Source: Manduca sexta (lineage: Eukaryota > Arthropoda > Insecta > Lepidoptera > Sphingidae). Taken from it: a DNA stretch of 64,000 bases. The notes beneath the pieces are model-generated. The model made no database searches and was not told where the DNA came from. It saw only the letters and a list, made by a program, of their open reading frames with translations. The DNA is taken from the NCBI RefSeq assembly GCF_014839805.1, contig NC_051128.1, forward strand, positions 13,034,466 through 13,098,465. Reading direction: 5' to 3'. The position numbers and the translations under genes are program-made. Positions 35,886 to 47,554 of this stretch are shown one piece after another; within the stretch, counting starts at the first letter, position 1; every line of letters starts with the position of its first letter.

Positions 35886-36508
35886 TCAGTAGTCGTCACT
35901 CTTTCTGGAAACAATAGAAGATAATTTTAGAATGACTTAATAATATAACCATCCTTATAGTATAATGAAGGGTAACTAGTCTTCTACGGAGAGAATGACT
36001 TGTTCAAACTATGTAAAGCACGAGTAGGACTCGATTAAAGAATTATAATGTATCAATGTGAATAAGATGTTAAATTTAAAGGAACTTCATCAACATATTA
36101 AAGGTAGCAATTATTATAATGTCTTTAAATTCAAAATATTTATATGCATAATGCTATATCGACTTAATTTATATTAAAATAAAACTATTTTGCGGATTTT
36201 ATCTTTGTTTGAATTTATTGTCTCGTAGCAGTATGAGCTAATATAGAGCTTGACAATTATGCAAAAACTTAATAATTTCAAAATAAATATTTTACTTACT
36301 CAGTACAGATGCCATTGATTTTCTCTTGGCCCTTCGGACATTTGGGGTCGCCGGCAATGTGTCGTTTCACCCTCAATAACGGTGACGAAGGTGATGAGGC
36401 ACTTTCATCACCGATGGCCTCAGCAGATCCATCAGCAATAGGCTTCGACAGCACGCTAGTTAGCAGCAGGCACGCCACACACAACACGAACAGGAACTTG
36501 AAATCCAT
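35886..36508 (-). CDS. Gene 4: secreted two-cysteine peptide precursor, clade A (two exons)
   Basis: Exon 1 is 36300-36508 and exon 2 is 35886-35904, with a 395-bp phase-2 intron. The start is the ATG of M-D-F-K-F-L-F. The frame stays open 37 codons further upstream, but that part crosses the inferred transcription start and TATA box and is not coding. Signal peptide 1-21; Ser/Pro-rich acidic propeptide ending R-V-K-R (46-49); mature peptide with C-P-K-G-Q-E-K-I-N-G-I-C (C57-C68). The donor GTAAGT overlaps the apparent TAA stop. The acceptor ctattgtttccag leads to -E-K-S-D-D-Y and TGA, giving 75 residues and a mature peptide of 26. Tandem paralogue of gene 3 and probably co-regulated with it through the shared promoter block. 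Confidence 0.87.
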
Positions 36509-36570
36509 TTTTATAAAGTTCTTGAATGCCGATGAATGTATTGCAACCGCACTTGTCGACGGTCGGCCGT

Positions 36571-36607
36571 GGAATGAAATCATGCTACGAGCGACTGGCT
36601 TATAAAG
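36571..36607 (-). promoter_or_regulatory. Core promoter of gene 4
   Basis: TATA box CTTTATAAG at 36599-36607 and initiator TCATTCC at 36571-36577, both on the minus strand, with the same spacing as in gene 3. Confidence 0.65.
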
Positions 36608-36676
36608 TGGATTGCGCACGCGCTCAACGGGGAGCGGAGTGTTGGAGACACAGCGTCTACGCTTAGTAAGCTTCGC

Positions 36677-36686
36677 GGGAAAAACT
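36677..36686. promoter_or_regulatory. Possible kappaB-like site of gene 4
   Basis: GGGAAAAACT, about 100 bp upstream of the initiator, at the position aligned with GGGAAATTCT of gene 3. It is a weaker match. Confidence 0.3.
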
Positions 36687-36861
36687 TATGGCGTTCTGTA
36701 GACGTCACGAATTATGACTCAAGTCATAACTTCTCTTAATTTATGGTTTATAGCTTTATAAACGTCCCACAAATAATTATACTATTAAGTGATTAGTAAT
36801 GACATTAAAACTTTTGCATTATACAGTTCGTTTGTATTTAATCAAAAAAAAAAAAAAATAT

Positions 36862-37105
36862 CATTAGGGATTCATTTATATATATATATATATATATATA
36901 AAAAAAATGAATCCCTATTTTTGTTGTGTTTGTTATTGTCAGGAGAAGGTTCTTATGAAAGAAAAAAAATCAAAAAATTGCGCGGAAAATTACAAAATTT
37001 AAGAAAACTTAACGAAAATATTAATTTTATACAACTGTCAATTGTTTGCAATAACTGTCAGCGATTGACAGAATGCGCGCTGCGAAATCATAGTTAATAC
37101 AGAAC
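36862..37105 (-). mobile_element. Non-autonomous retroelement (family 3), minus strand
   Basis: A TATATA tail at 36877-36901 precedes 'atgaatccctatttttgttg' and the reversed family 3 body, ending at 'gcagcgcgcattctgtcaat' complement near 37080. The segment between 'gtgttgt' and 'aatccc' lacks the usual 'ccagccgttcacgcg', so it is internally deleted. Confidence 0.65.
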
Positions 37106-37109
37106 GTCT

Positions 37110-38650
37110 TAGTCTTAGTTTAAAGTAAAAATATTAATTAACTTACTTAGTTTGTTATCACTAAACAGGTTTAATTTGTCATTTAAATACAACACACGTT
37201 GTGATGGAGTCATTACTTTACGTGAAACCGAAAACTTCCCACGCGCGGTCGGGAAAAACGCTCGGTTTTCGCGTCGATCAATTTACCTTGTTTCGGCGCG
37301 TGCTTATGATTAAAGGTTTTTAATGTGTAATTGTACAAGGAATAATTGTGACCAAACGCAGGCGTCACAAGCCAGCGGCGCCCAAACGGGGAAATTTAGT
37401 TTACTTTGTTTCTTGAGTCATTATGACCGATCAACCATATTTTTTATGTCTTATGATGTTGCAATATATATGTACTATCTTTTGCTCGCGGCTTCGCTCG
37501 CGTGAAGGAGTTTTCCGGGATAAAAGTCCCGTTAAAAAGTATTCGATTTAATTATATTTACGGCTCACTGTTTTGGTCATAGTAGCTTCCACGTAAAGGT
37601 AGATATATGCTGTCGCTTTTATTTAGAACTATTTAAGCGGACAATCCTACGGTATATCACCTTTGTCTAACTCCAACAGTTTAGGCAGCATAGGCCAAGA
37701 TAGCAATTTTTTTCCGATTTACTTAATATGTATCGTTATATTATGACCAAACTACACAAAAACATTATAAATTGTAGAAAGAGGAACAAACATTTATTAT
37801 ATACATACATACATCCATCCTCACAAACTTTCACATTTATAATATTAGTATTATACCTATATGTATATATTACTAATTTATTTTATATTTAGAAGATTTA
37901 CTCAAGACGTCAAAAAACTTCTAAATAGTATCAACCTCTAAAATCTTCTCTACCTGTAGGTTGATTCCTATGCTACTCGCGATAACACACCGTAAACGCG
38001 TGTTGTCAAAACAAGCTCTAAACACAAACGCGTTTCATACACGCGCCACGATGTGTAATTGATAAATAGGTATTGTGTATGCCATACGATAGGTTGTCTA
38101 TGCTTAATATTTTTATATTACTATGTGTTAATGCGTTCAGAAATCTTTCATCCCCTCGAATCGGCAAGTATCGGATTTTTGAAAAGGCTTTTTTGTTTGT
38201 ATTCGTGAGTATTAAATGATGTAACTCGAATAAATCACTGCCAAACTTTATTTAATCCCATTTTTGTATATACTTAAATGTAAGAAACATGAAAGGAATA
38301 TAAAAATAATTTAAAGAAATTTCTGTAGATTGTGATTGTTTTCAAACGAAAAAATATAACTTCAAAATTATTGTCAAATGTCAATGTCATTGACTTATTT
38401 ACTTGATTTGTTTACTAAAGCCACATCTCTGAGCCACATTTCAAAAATTGAATTGAATTGATATATTGAATGCTACTGAAGATTTTACACGAATGCTGTT
38501 ATATGAATAATAGTAAATGCTGTTGTGCTTATGCAGTTTATGTTAAATTAGCGCTAACAACGTATATTAATAGGAATTCTACGGACCTTCCATTATAAAA
38601 TTTGTTGCAAAATCGACAAGGCATTAACTCAAATTCTTTTTTTATTTAGT
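37110..38650. other. Unassigned stretch with a retroelement tail
   Basis: Family 5 tail at 37475-37535. A ~105-bp block at 37850-37955 is repeated in inverted form at 63622-63712. No gene is supported. Confidence 0.45.
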
Positions 38651-38651
38651 T

Positions 38652-38940
38652 AAATAATGTGACGAGGATGCCGTTTACCTGATGATAAGCGATACGACCG
38701 CCCATAAACAGTTACAATGCCATCCGGAACTTTGAATTGTAAAGCACTATGTGACGTTCCACAGTAGGTTTTCAGAATGAGACAAAGATTTTAGGTCTTA
38801 TAAAGTAATTACGCTAGTTACAATTTCCTCTAAACTGGTACACATCAGTGCATGGACACAGTTTAACTTGGCTATAGAAATAGACATTGCCGTAGACACC
38901 TTATAACTATTAAGACAGACACTCACATATAACAGACTTA
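38652..38940 (-). repeat. Repeat family 2 copy, diverged
   Basis: It contains 'gataagcgatacgaccgccc' and 'ctttgaattgtaaagcacta', then 'catggacacag' and 'gaaatagacattgccg' in the usual reverse order. Confidence 0.65.
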
Positions 38941-39187
38941 CCAACAATAATTAAAATAAGTGTATATTGCCTATTAAACGTTATTTTTAAAAATTATAGC
39001 TCTATTACCTAGTAACTTCTATTTGCCGCTCAACCGGCATTAATCTTTTGGAATAAAAGTGCTCTATTCAATCCACAGCTCACTGTCTGAGTAGCATATT
39101 TCATACACATTCATTTAGTTATTAAGGTGAAACTGATTAATTAACAAACATTCAAACTCATGTATAGAAATTTTACTTAAGGCGATA

Positions 39188-39405
39188 CCTCAAGGTCCAT
39201 TTTCATACATTTTGTTTCGGCTTTAATCTGGGTAACTAAACAAGTATTGGCAAGTAAAGAATTTAAATTCACGTCTAGTTAGTGATTAGTTCTCGCAGTT
39301 GAAAGAAAAACGTAAAAATAATTAATAATCATGGATATTTCGGCCTTGTTTGTTTAGTTACCCAGATTAAAGCCGAAACAAAATGTATGAAAATGGACCT
39401 TGAGG
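39188..39405. mobile_element. MITE, 218 bp, about 55-60 bp perfect inverted ends
   Basis: The left end is CCTCAAGGTCCATTTTCATA, continuing through 'tttgtttcggctttaatctg'; the right end is its exact complement. TA flanks both sides (39186-39187, 39406-39407). The near-perfect arms imply recent insertion. Non-coding. Confidence 0.8.
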
Positions 39406-39409
39406 TATC

Positions 39410-40490
39410 ATGTAGAGTATATTATGTTATCTAAGACTGAACAACAAATAAAAATAAAACAAAATAATATGTTGTTAAAACTGAGTATATTTTACTATTA
39501 TTTATTTGGAATATCTTGCATTACATTCACTATCCTGTAAAAGAAATTATTTTATTATTGCATTTGATGTTATCCAGTTTTGTTAACATTAGTATTCTAT
39601 GTAAGATGCCTTTGGTATCCTAAATTAAAAAATGAAGATTTTGTACAAACTATTTTAGATTTAACATGATTACATACTTTTGTTTGTAATTGTGTAAAAT
39701 TATTGGGATTACCTACATGAAATTTTTGCTTTGTTCCCTGGATCGATATTCACATTTAGAAGATTTTGATATTTAATTTAAAGCTGGCTAAGCCCTTGAT
39801 TAAGACCTCTACCAATTACTTATAACAACAATAATGTATAACAAGTAAAATTTCTTCAATAATCTTTATTGTTATCAAACTTTATAGGTACAAAACTTTC
39901 ACCACAAAGAAACTACATAGTATTAATTGTAATGTACATAATTAAGAAAACATTGTTTAAAAGATACCTTCATTAGTGTTTTATATTTGTTTGGCCTATC
40001 TATTTACTAATAGAAATATTACATCGAAGTAATAAAAATAAACTTGATTGACCTCAATTGTTGTCCAAAAGTCCGGGGTTCGCCAGTAGTAAAGTAGCTT
40101 ATTTTTCACCGCTGAGCCCATAACACAAATTTGACTATCAAGATACAAAAACATAGGTTTGAATATTAATTCGATCATTTAGGATTTATGTTTGTTTTGT
40201 TTCTGATAAGGTAGAATATTATATTTGAGTTTTCACGATGTAAAGAGGATACTATCGTCAATAGAAATTATACAGTCGTTGTATCTAAATAATTAATTTG
40301 TCTAAACGCGCATAGACGCGCTGGATTGCCGCACGTTATTTTGACAATTCGTAACATGCCCATAAGGCGGATGTGTCACACCTCATCGTGTTTATGAAAT
40401 GTCAAATTAGCATCAGAATACTCTTACACAGTCATAACACGAAGTTAACGAAACACGCCGTGTTACAAGTTCGACATTGTCGTAGAGAAT
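39410..40490. other. Unassigned AT-rich stretch
   Basis: No gene, RNA or complete mobile element is seen. It forms the right part of a ~2.53-kb segment missing from the inverted copy at 63.6 kb. Confidence 0.4.
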
Positions 40491-40492
40491 CA

Positions 40493-42237
40493 TGCCCTGT
40501 CTAATTTTCCGGTGTATTTTATCTCGTCGTAAGACGAACCCGCCTTTGTAAATAAAATGGCCCTCCATAATGCTAAGAGCTCATCAATGAGTGAGGAATA
40601 TTATGAGTTATTTATACATGAATGAACGTTTGGATCCGTCCCTTTTCCTGATAAATTGCTATTTATAATTCAATTGTGAACTTTGGTTATAATTAATGGT
40701 AAATATAGATTATAATTAGTAACCCATTCCGTTTAAAATGTTACTCCTAGAATATAAATAATTCATGATATATTTATAGAAAGCAATTTGTTTTCTGCAA
40801 AGAAGTATTGGATTGTCAGTTTTATACCTAGATGACGTAAGAGTTGATGTCACAGTTGAATTTTCTCAATCGTGGAATATAAAATAAATAAACTCATTTT
40901 CCTTGTATAAAAGTAGCTTTATTAATTTCGAAACTTGATTAGTGTTTTTTTTCTTTTCATATGAAAAAGGCAGTTGGGAAAAGTCCATATAGCCGGTCTT
41001 CTGGCGTCTGTGTCGACAGACGAGTGACTATCCCTCGCCAGTCGACAGATTTATGCCGGCCTTGAAACCTAGTATACACAAGCTAATCCCGAAACGCGAC
41101 GCGTGGGCCGCTGTGGTTTAAGACCTTGTGTACTGCCGCGTTTATTTTTAAAGTATATGTTCAAACATCTCAGTTTTTAATAGTTGCAGTGAGTACTTAG
41201 TGGTTAAATTGCATTGTTTTCTGTTTGCGGCTAATCTTGCATTGTAACTTTTATTACGGCAGCCCAATACAAGCGCAGCTTAGTTTGGAGTGCTAATAAA
41301 ATACTGTATGCCTTTTTTTATTTTTTATTATCGTTTACACAAAAATACAATAATTACACAATTATAGCATCTATCAAACCACAGAGAATTATATTAGATC
41401 TGATAAGATTTTACAACAGTAACGATACATAACTATAGGTACTTAGTATAATATACAAAAAATGTTATAATCATTTCCTAATGACCGAGTAAATCCGTAT
41501 ACACCATTAAATACACCAAATATGCGTAAACTTATTGATTGGTTAAAAAGAAAGTTTTCGACTTAAACTTATAATTAGATGGTGTAATTTTCTCAATTTC
41601 TAAGTCTGTATATGAAATGAATAAATAAATAGTAAGTATTATGAATATTAGGTAATGTACGAGATAATGTTGCGTATATGGCGATACTTTCTTACACCAC
41701 ATTTTATGACGGACTGTCTCAGCTTATCTCTACAAATTGCATCAATAAAATAAAACACGCTAAATCAGTTTTACTCACACATACTCCACGCATTTCAGTA
41801 TTGGCAAGCAGATAAAATTGATTTGCATTGTTCGCAAAATAGAGTATTATTTTGAAAATTTACTTTTATCGAGTTTTCATACAAAGTAATTTTTTATACA
41901 AATGCAATTAAAAAAATGTTCCACGTTAACGTAGCTGGATGTGGGACGGACTGCCGAGACGAATGTCCGCAGGTTCAAAACAAGGGCATATCTCTGATAT
42001 TTCTATAATAATGTGTGTATTCTTTGTGAATTATTGCCTGCTTTGACGGTGAAGGAAAATATCGTGAGGAAACCTGCATAGTTGAGAAGTAATCTATAGG
42101 GATTTTGAGGGTGTGTGAAGTCTACCAATCCGCACTAGGCCAGCCTGGTGGACTAAGGCCTGATCCCTCTTAGTAGTAGAGGAGGCCGGTGCCCAGCAGT
42201 GGGACAGTAAATAATACAGGGCTGATATTATTATAAA
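40493..42237 (+). repeat. Left arm of a ~1.75-kb inverted duplication
   Basis: Collinear in reverse with 61972-63620, from 'ctgtctaattttccgg' through a family 4 piece (about 40975-41130) to a complete SINE. The arms have diverged by scattered substitutions and small indels. Confidence 0.75.
41930..42235 (+). mobile_element. tRNA-derived SINE (family 1)
   Basis: Head 'gacggactgccgagacgaat', body 'ccgcactaggccagcctggt', end 'acagggctgatattattat'. It is part of the inverted duplication, so its partner at 61971-62290 is the same insertion. Confidence 0.75.
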
Positions 42238-42599
42238 AAACTGTGAAAGTATATGCGGTAATGATTGGTGATGGGAATGAAATCACCATATTTAATAATA
42301 TTTATAAAACCTATTTTCGAAGTTGTAATTGCCTAGTCACATCCTAGATTTTCAATGACGTATGCAAAAACTTACGAAATTTCCTTAAGTATGTATTTTT
42401 TAAAATGACTAAGTATGAATTTGTTTTTCAATTAATGGTCGCATTACGTCATTGTTATTATAAAGGTGCGTTATAATGTGTTTTGTTTTATGAAATTGCT
42501 ACCGTTTTAGTAACTAATATTCATCCAAATCAGTTTAACATTTTCAGCGTTTACTTCTAAAAACAACGAAATATCTTTAAAGAATATGGATACGATATT

Positions 42600-42800
42600 A
42601 TTTATTAACCGACTTCAAAAAAGGAGGGCAAGTTATCGTACATGTGTGCATGTAAATATCTAGCTTAACTAGCAATTTTAATTAGTCACCGACTCCAAAA
42701 TTGGTAACCAGTATATAAGTAGATAATGATAAGTTATTTTTTGGTTACTAGTGGTTTCTAAAGCCGTATAATTTTTTCTTAAAAAAAATTACACAAAATT
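42600..42800 (+). repeat. Dispersed repeat also present inside the 4.3-kb transposon
   Basis: 'ccgacttcaaaaaaggaggg' and 'caccgactccaaaattggta' match, in reverse, 23830-23940 (ctaattttggagtcggtgcc). Non-coding. Confidence 0.45.
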
Positions 42801-43082
42801 ATACTTACACAGTCTTACTTATAAAAATTCGCAAAGCTATGATTAGTTGAAATACAAATTTACTCGATCAGCTGTAAGTCAAAACCCGCCATCTTGCCTT
42901 TTGATTAAGTTCAAACTAGGCAACCAGTGATGTATTTGACAGCCATTTAACACATCGACTGCCACCGCGGGCAATGTTGTGTGATGCTTTTTTGTCCTAC
43001 CAAGCCAAGTAAAAATTCCCTATTTTGCCAAATTTCATAGATTGTCCTTGTTGTTTTCTTTTTTTTACATTATTTAGTTACG

Positions 43083-43402
43083 GCAGCGATAGCCTAGTTG
43101 GTTGTGGAACGGACTGCCTATACGAATGTCCGCAGTTTCAAAATGCAACGGCACACACCTCTGACTTTTCTAAAATTATGTGTGTATTCTTTGTGAATTG
43201 CCGCTTGCTTTAACAGTGAAGGAAAACTCCGTGAAGAAACCTGCATTCCTGAGAAATTCTGTATAGGAATTTCGAGGGTGTGAGTCATTCCGATCCGCAC
43301 TAGGCCAGCGTGGTGGACGAAGGCCTAATCCCTCAGTTGTAGAGGAGGCCCGTGCTCAGCAATGGGACAGTATATAATATAGGGCTGATCTTATATTATT
43401 TA
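43083..43402 (+). mobile_element. tRNA-derived SINE (family 1)
   Basis: Starts 'ggcagcgatagcctagttgg' and ends 'tatagggctgatcttatatt'. Confidence 0.75.
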
Positions 43403-43546
43403 GATATAATAACACAAGGTTTTGTATTATTAATACAGAATGGTTTCCAACTCTCTATTATATGTTATTTAACGTCACAACATTGACCGCGTTGGCGTCA
43501 ATGTGGTCGTGTTAACCAATTCTTAACCACCTCTTAACGCTAAAAC

Positions 43547-43905
43547 AAGTTTATAAGTAAGACTGATAATGATATGTCAGCGTTTAATTATCTATATTTA
43601 TTAATAATATTATAGATGTAACAGAAATAGTTTGATAACCTTTATCAGAATAACATACGTTGCATAATGTAATGTTGAATGAAGAAGGTCGGGAATGCCG
43701 TGACTCACGACATAATCAACCACACTCGCCAAATGCAACGCTCACCGCTCGTTTTATATATATCATTTGAAAATGAATCTTATTTCAATGATATAAAGTT
43801 CATTTTGAAACCTTAAGTAACTTCATTAACAAAAATCTTGCAAAAGTTGCAAACGTAAGGTGGAATTTAGGAAAAACACATTCGGTTTAACCAAATATAT
43901 AAATA
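43547..43905 (+). repeat. Repeat family 7
   Basis: It shares 'gactgataatgatatgtcag', 'gggaatgccgtgactcac', 'gcaacgctcac' and 'ggtggaatttaggaaaaaca' with 45.59-46.0, 52.2-52.4 and 52.7-53.1 kb. The two halves occur in a different order there. Confidence 0.6.
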
Positions 43906-44859
43906 ACACCATAGACGGAATAAAGTATAGACTGCTGTTATAGCTCCTATTTAGTCCCACAGAAAGGGATGCCTTATAGCAGTATTGCCTGTGAAAGAAG
44001 GGGATAGAAATATATTATTGCCGTCTCGTAGTGCGTGACGGTTTTATCGAGGCTGGAAGTGCTAAAGAAATTTTGACGTAACCCTCTGTCGTATAGTGGT
44101 TGTGCTTAGTATCGGTTGCTTTGAAAATGTTCTAAAACTATGAAAATTGTAAATAACTTTACTAAATCTTTTCAATATGGTGCTGTTTAGCGTGTGACTA
44201 TAGAAGTGATAATAGTATAAAAATAACAAGATTATCATTCCATGCGTAAGTACAATCGGAAAAGTTGCCGCTCGACCACCTTAAGAGTTAAAATAGCTTG
44301 GCAAAAAATTTAATACTACGTTTGGGAGGCGGGGCTTGGGATCGAATGCATAGATCGATATCAGTTGTAGGCCTGCTGGCTATCTGCAATGAAGTTACGT
44401 AATACCATCGTACCGCTGCTGAGTGTATAATAGAAAATGAAATTAAAATTGATGCGCGCACGTCTATGCTATGACGATAATTCTTATATTTGTTACAATA
44501 TGCATATCGTCGGCGTAGAGAACTAAATAACGAAATTTTATAGTTTGGAGGCAATCGCGATTAATGGTGTTTTAACTGTTGAATTTTGGCATTATTAATA
44601 AATGAGAAACGACATTACTAGTCCAGTCAAAATAGATAAAAAAAAACCTTTGGGTTAGGGGAAAAATTCGCGTAGAGCTGAATATTGGTATAGACGTTAA
44701 ATACATCATTATCAATAAAATGTCAAAAAACCCCATCGATCCAATGTGTGCAAAAAATTTTATTCAAGGTTAAAGGTAAAAAAATCCGGTTCTTCCCATT
44801 TCTCTCTGAACCGGAGGTATTATCTATATCTATACTATTATATAAAGCTGAAGAGTTTG

Positions 44860-44908
44860 TTTGTTTGTTTGTTTGTTTCCGCGTTTGTTTTTGTTTTGTT
44901 TGAACGCG
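44860..44908 (+). repeat. GTTT microsatellite preceding the tandem array
   Basis: About five GTTT units, then 'ccgcgtttgtttttgttttg', leading directly into the ~120-bp array. Confidence 0.7.
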
Positions 44909-45370
44909 CTAATCTCAGGAACTACCGGTCCAAACTGAAAATTCTTTTTGCGTTGGATAGCCCTTTGTTCGTGGAGTGCTATAGGCTATATATCATCACG
45001 CTATACTCAATAGGAGCGGGGCAGTAATGGCTAATCTCAGGAACTACCGGTCCAAACTGAAAAAATCTTTTGCGTTGGACCTTTATTCGTGGAGTGCTAT
45101 AGGCTATATATCATCACGCTATACCCAATAGGAGCGGGGCAGTAATGGCTAATCTCAGGAACTACCGGTCCAAACTGAAAAATTAATTTTGTGTTGGATA
45201 GCCCTTTGTGCGTGGAGAGCTATAGGCTATATATCATCACGCTATATTCAATAGGAGCGGAGCAGTAATGGCTAATCTCAGGAACTACCGATTCGAACTG
45301 AAAATATATTTTTGTGTTGAATAGACCTTTGTTCCTGGAGTGCTATAGGCTATATATCATCATGCTATAA
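44908..45370 (+). repeat. Tandem array, four units of about 118-123 bp
   Basis: 'gctaatctcaggaactacc' recurs at 44908, 45030, 45148 and 45271. Each unit also carries 'gctataggctatatatcatc' and 'aataggagcgg'. The frame at 44746-45027 is a product of the repeat. Confidence 0.85.
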
Positions 45371-45494
45371 CTACACGATCGCACGGCGTCGTGCGCGCCC
45401 ACGCTCGCGGCTCACTGCGCCAGCAGCCGCGCCGTGCGCGCGCACGGAAACCTGCGCCATAACACACACTCTGAACTTATCGCTTTCGGATTAT

Positions 45495-45575
45495 ATTATT
45501 CTACTAAGTATCAACCCAGAGTCTAAAATTTGTACCCGATATGGCGATAGGCTTACACCCAATAGGGGGATATCC
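45495..45575 (+). repeat. SINE fragment (third type)
   Basis: 'cccgatatggcgataggctt' and 'agtatcaacccagagtct' match the 3' half of the complete SINE at 56458-56724 read on the minus strand. Duplicated at 52612-52690. Confidence 0.55.
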
Positions 45576-47259
45576 CCTCATATTAAGGTTTATTTTGAAA
45601 CCTTAGGTAACTTCATTCACAAAAAACTTGCAAGAAGTTGCAAACGTAAGGTGGAATTTAGGAAAAACACATTCGGTTTAACCAAATATGGTTTTGATAA
45701 TAATTTCATCGATCAACGATAATATAACCTTAAAAAATATGTTGGTAAAACAAGTTTATAACTAAGACTGATAATGATATGTCAGCGGTAATTATCTATA
45801 TTTATGAATACTATAATTGATGTAACAGAAATAGCTTGATAACCTTTATCAGAATAACATACGATGAATAATGTAATGTTGAATGAACAAGGTCGGGAAT
45901 GCCGTGACTCACAACATAATCAACCACACTCGCCAAAAGCAACGCTCACTTTTCGTTTCATAGGCATATCATTTGAAAATGAATCTTAGTTATGTGTATA
46001 GCGAGTACCATTAGTAATGTGTATAGCGAGTGGTGTGTGTATTTTATTGTTGTGCTCAGTGAAAATATTACTAATTATTAAACATACGTAATAGATAGGT
46101 ACAAATCAGGAATAGTACATACATTTTCGCATATAAAATTTATATAATGAATCGATATATATAGGTACAAACATAATAGTTAGAGAAAACATATGATTTA
46201 TTTGGGTGCAAGAGCCGTGCGGATCTATGGATAAATAAATAATATTTTTCTAAGTAAATATAAATGTTTTGCTAATATAATTATGATAATGTATTGGATT
46301 ATTTTTTGTCTAAATTGCTTAAATATTTAATCATGTAATAATTCGTAATTTGGCTATTTGCTGTCTTTATAATATTATTGATACCAGTATTATTGATTTC
46401 AGTTTTTAAATACTGAAGAGGAAGTTAGTAAGGTGCCAAAAGTGGCCTTGCCATGTGAAGAAATTTGAATTTTGGCTGCAGCTGTGAGTAATATTTTTAT
46501 TATATTATATTATTTTTATTTATCGACTTGTATTATTATTCTTGCCTATTTTATATTTTGTATGGTGCTAATGAACATGCAATCATTATTAAATCCTAGA
46601 TAAAAGGTTGGATTTGATGCAATTACCAATCACCCTTAGGCAATTTTTTGGTATGGTAGTGTTTAGAGTCATTAAAGCTAGCTAGAACAAATAAAAAGAT
46701 AATATTATATATAAGGGTATATCCGTCTTATTGAAATTACGAGGATACTAATCTAAGGGCAGCTTGATAACCGTGTAGGTAAAAGAGCCAAAAAATCCCT
46801 TATTTACCTATACGGCTTTTAAAGCTATCCTTTAATTAGAATCCCGTTTTAATTTTAAAAGACGGATTCACTCCCGTAGGCGAAATAGGGCGCTCTGACT
46901 ATAAATTAGAAATCTCAATAATCACTGAACGCCTTTATAGATCCTGATACCGAATTAAACCTCTAAAGCAAATTTAAAACTAATGACAACAATATGCGTT
47001 TTTCAGCTTTAATGTTCTATAAAATGTAAATACGGTAATGAATCCATACCATCTACATCTACTGGGATATTTTCAAAAAATATTATGGAAGAACCCCAAC
47101 TCCATGAAGCTGCTGTAGTAGTGAAATACATCACAATAGCTACAATTGTATGTATCTCTCTAGTATTGTTTCTAATATTGGATTGTTTAAGATTTTTACT
47201 GTTGTAGCTAATGTCTACTTATAACAATACAAATTCAAATAAGTATAGTGTGATACAAA

Positions 47260-47440
47260 AAACGGCGGGGCCGCGCACCGCACAGTCCACACTGTGTCGC
47301 GGTCGCGTTACGGAGCGCTTGAGTCACGTCGTTGCGCGCCGATGGAGGACGAGCTGGGGGCCCGAGGAGCGGGCGCCGGCCGAACAACGGCGCGTCGCCG
47401 GCACGGCCAGCGGAGCGGCAGGCTTATGGCGGGAATTTTA
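47260..47440. other. GC-rich pocket in unit 1 (also 54377-54557)
   Basis: A sharply bounded GC-rich stretch in otherwise AT-rich sequence, duplicated almost unchanged in unit 2. It produces overlapping Arg/Ala-rich open frames (47211-47507 and 47332-47610) that look like composition artefacts. Its origin is unknown. Confidence 0.4.
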
Positions 47441-47554
47441 CTCCCAATTTAATCGCGCGCTACTCTGTGTTATTTATGACTTTTATATACCTACCTACAT
47501 ATTATAATAAAATAATTAATATTTTAGGAAATATCGCCAGTGTTGACGCCAAGG

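Larger units (their letters stand above)
35500..36720 (-). repeat. Gene 4 copy of the tandem-duplicated block
   Basis: Collinear with 31130-32300, including the 3' untranslated region, intron, exons and promoter. Confidence 0.75.

Noticed and set aside
36509..36619. Upstream in-frame ATG extending gene 4 by 37 residues
   Set aside because: It overlaps the initiator and TATA region shared with gene 3, and would bury the signal peptide. The M-D-F-K-F start matches gene 3.
36841..36905. A-run and TA-run next to the family 3 element
   Set aside because: It is the tail of the inserted element, not an independent regulatory feature.
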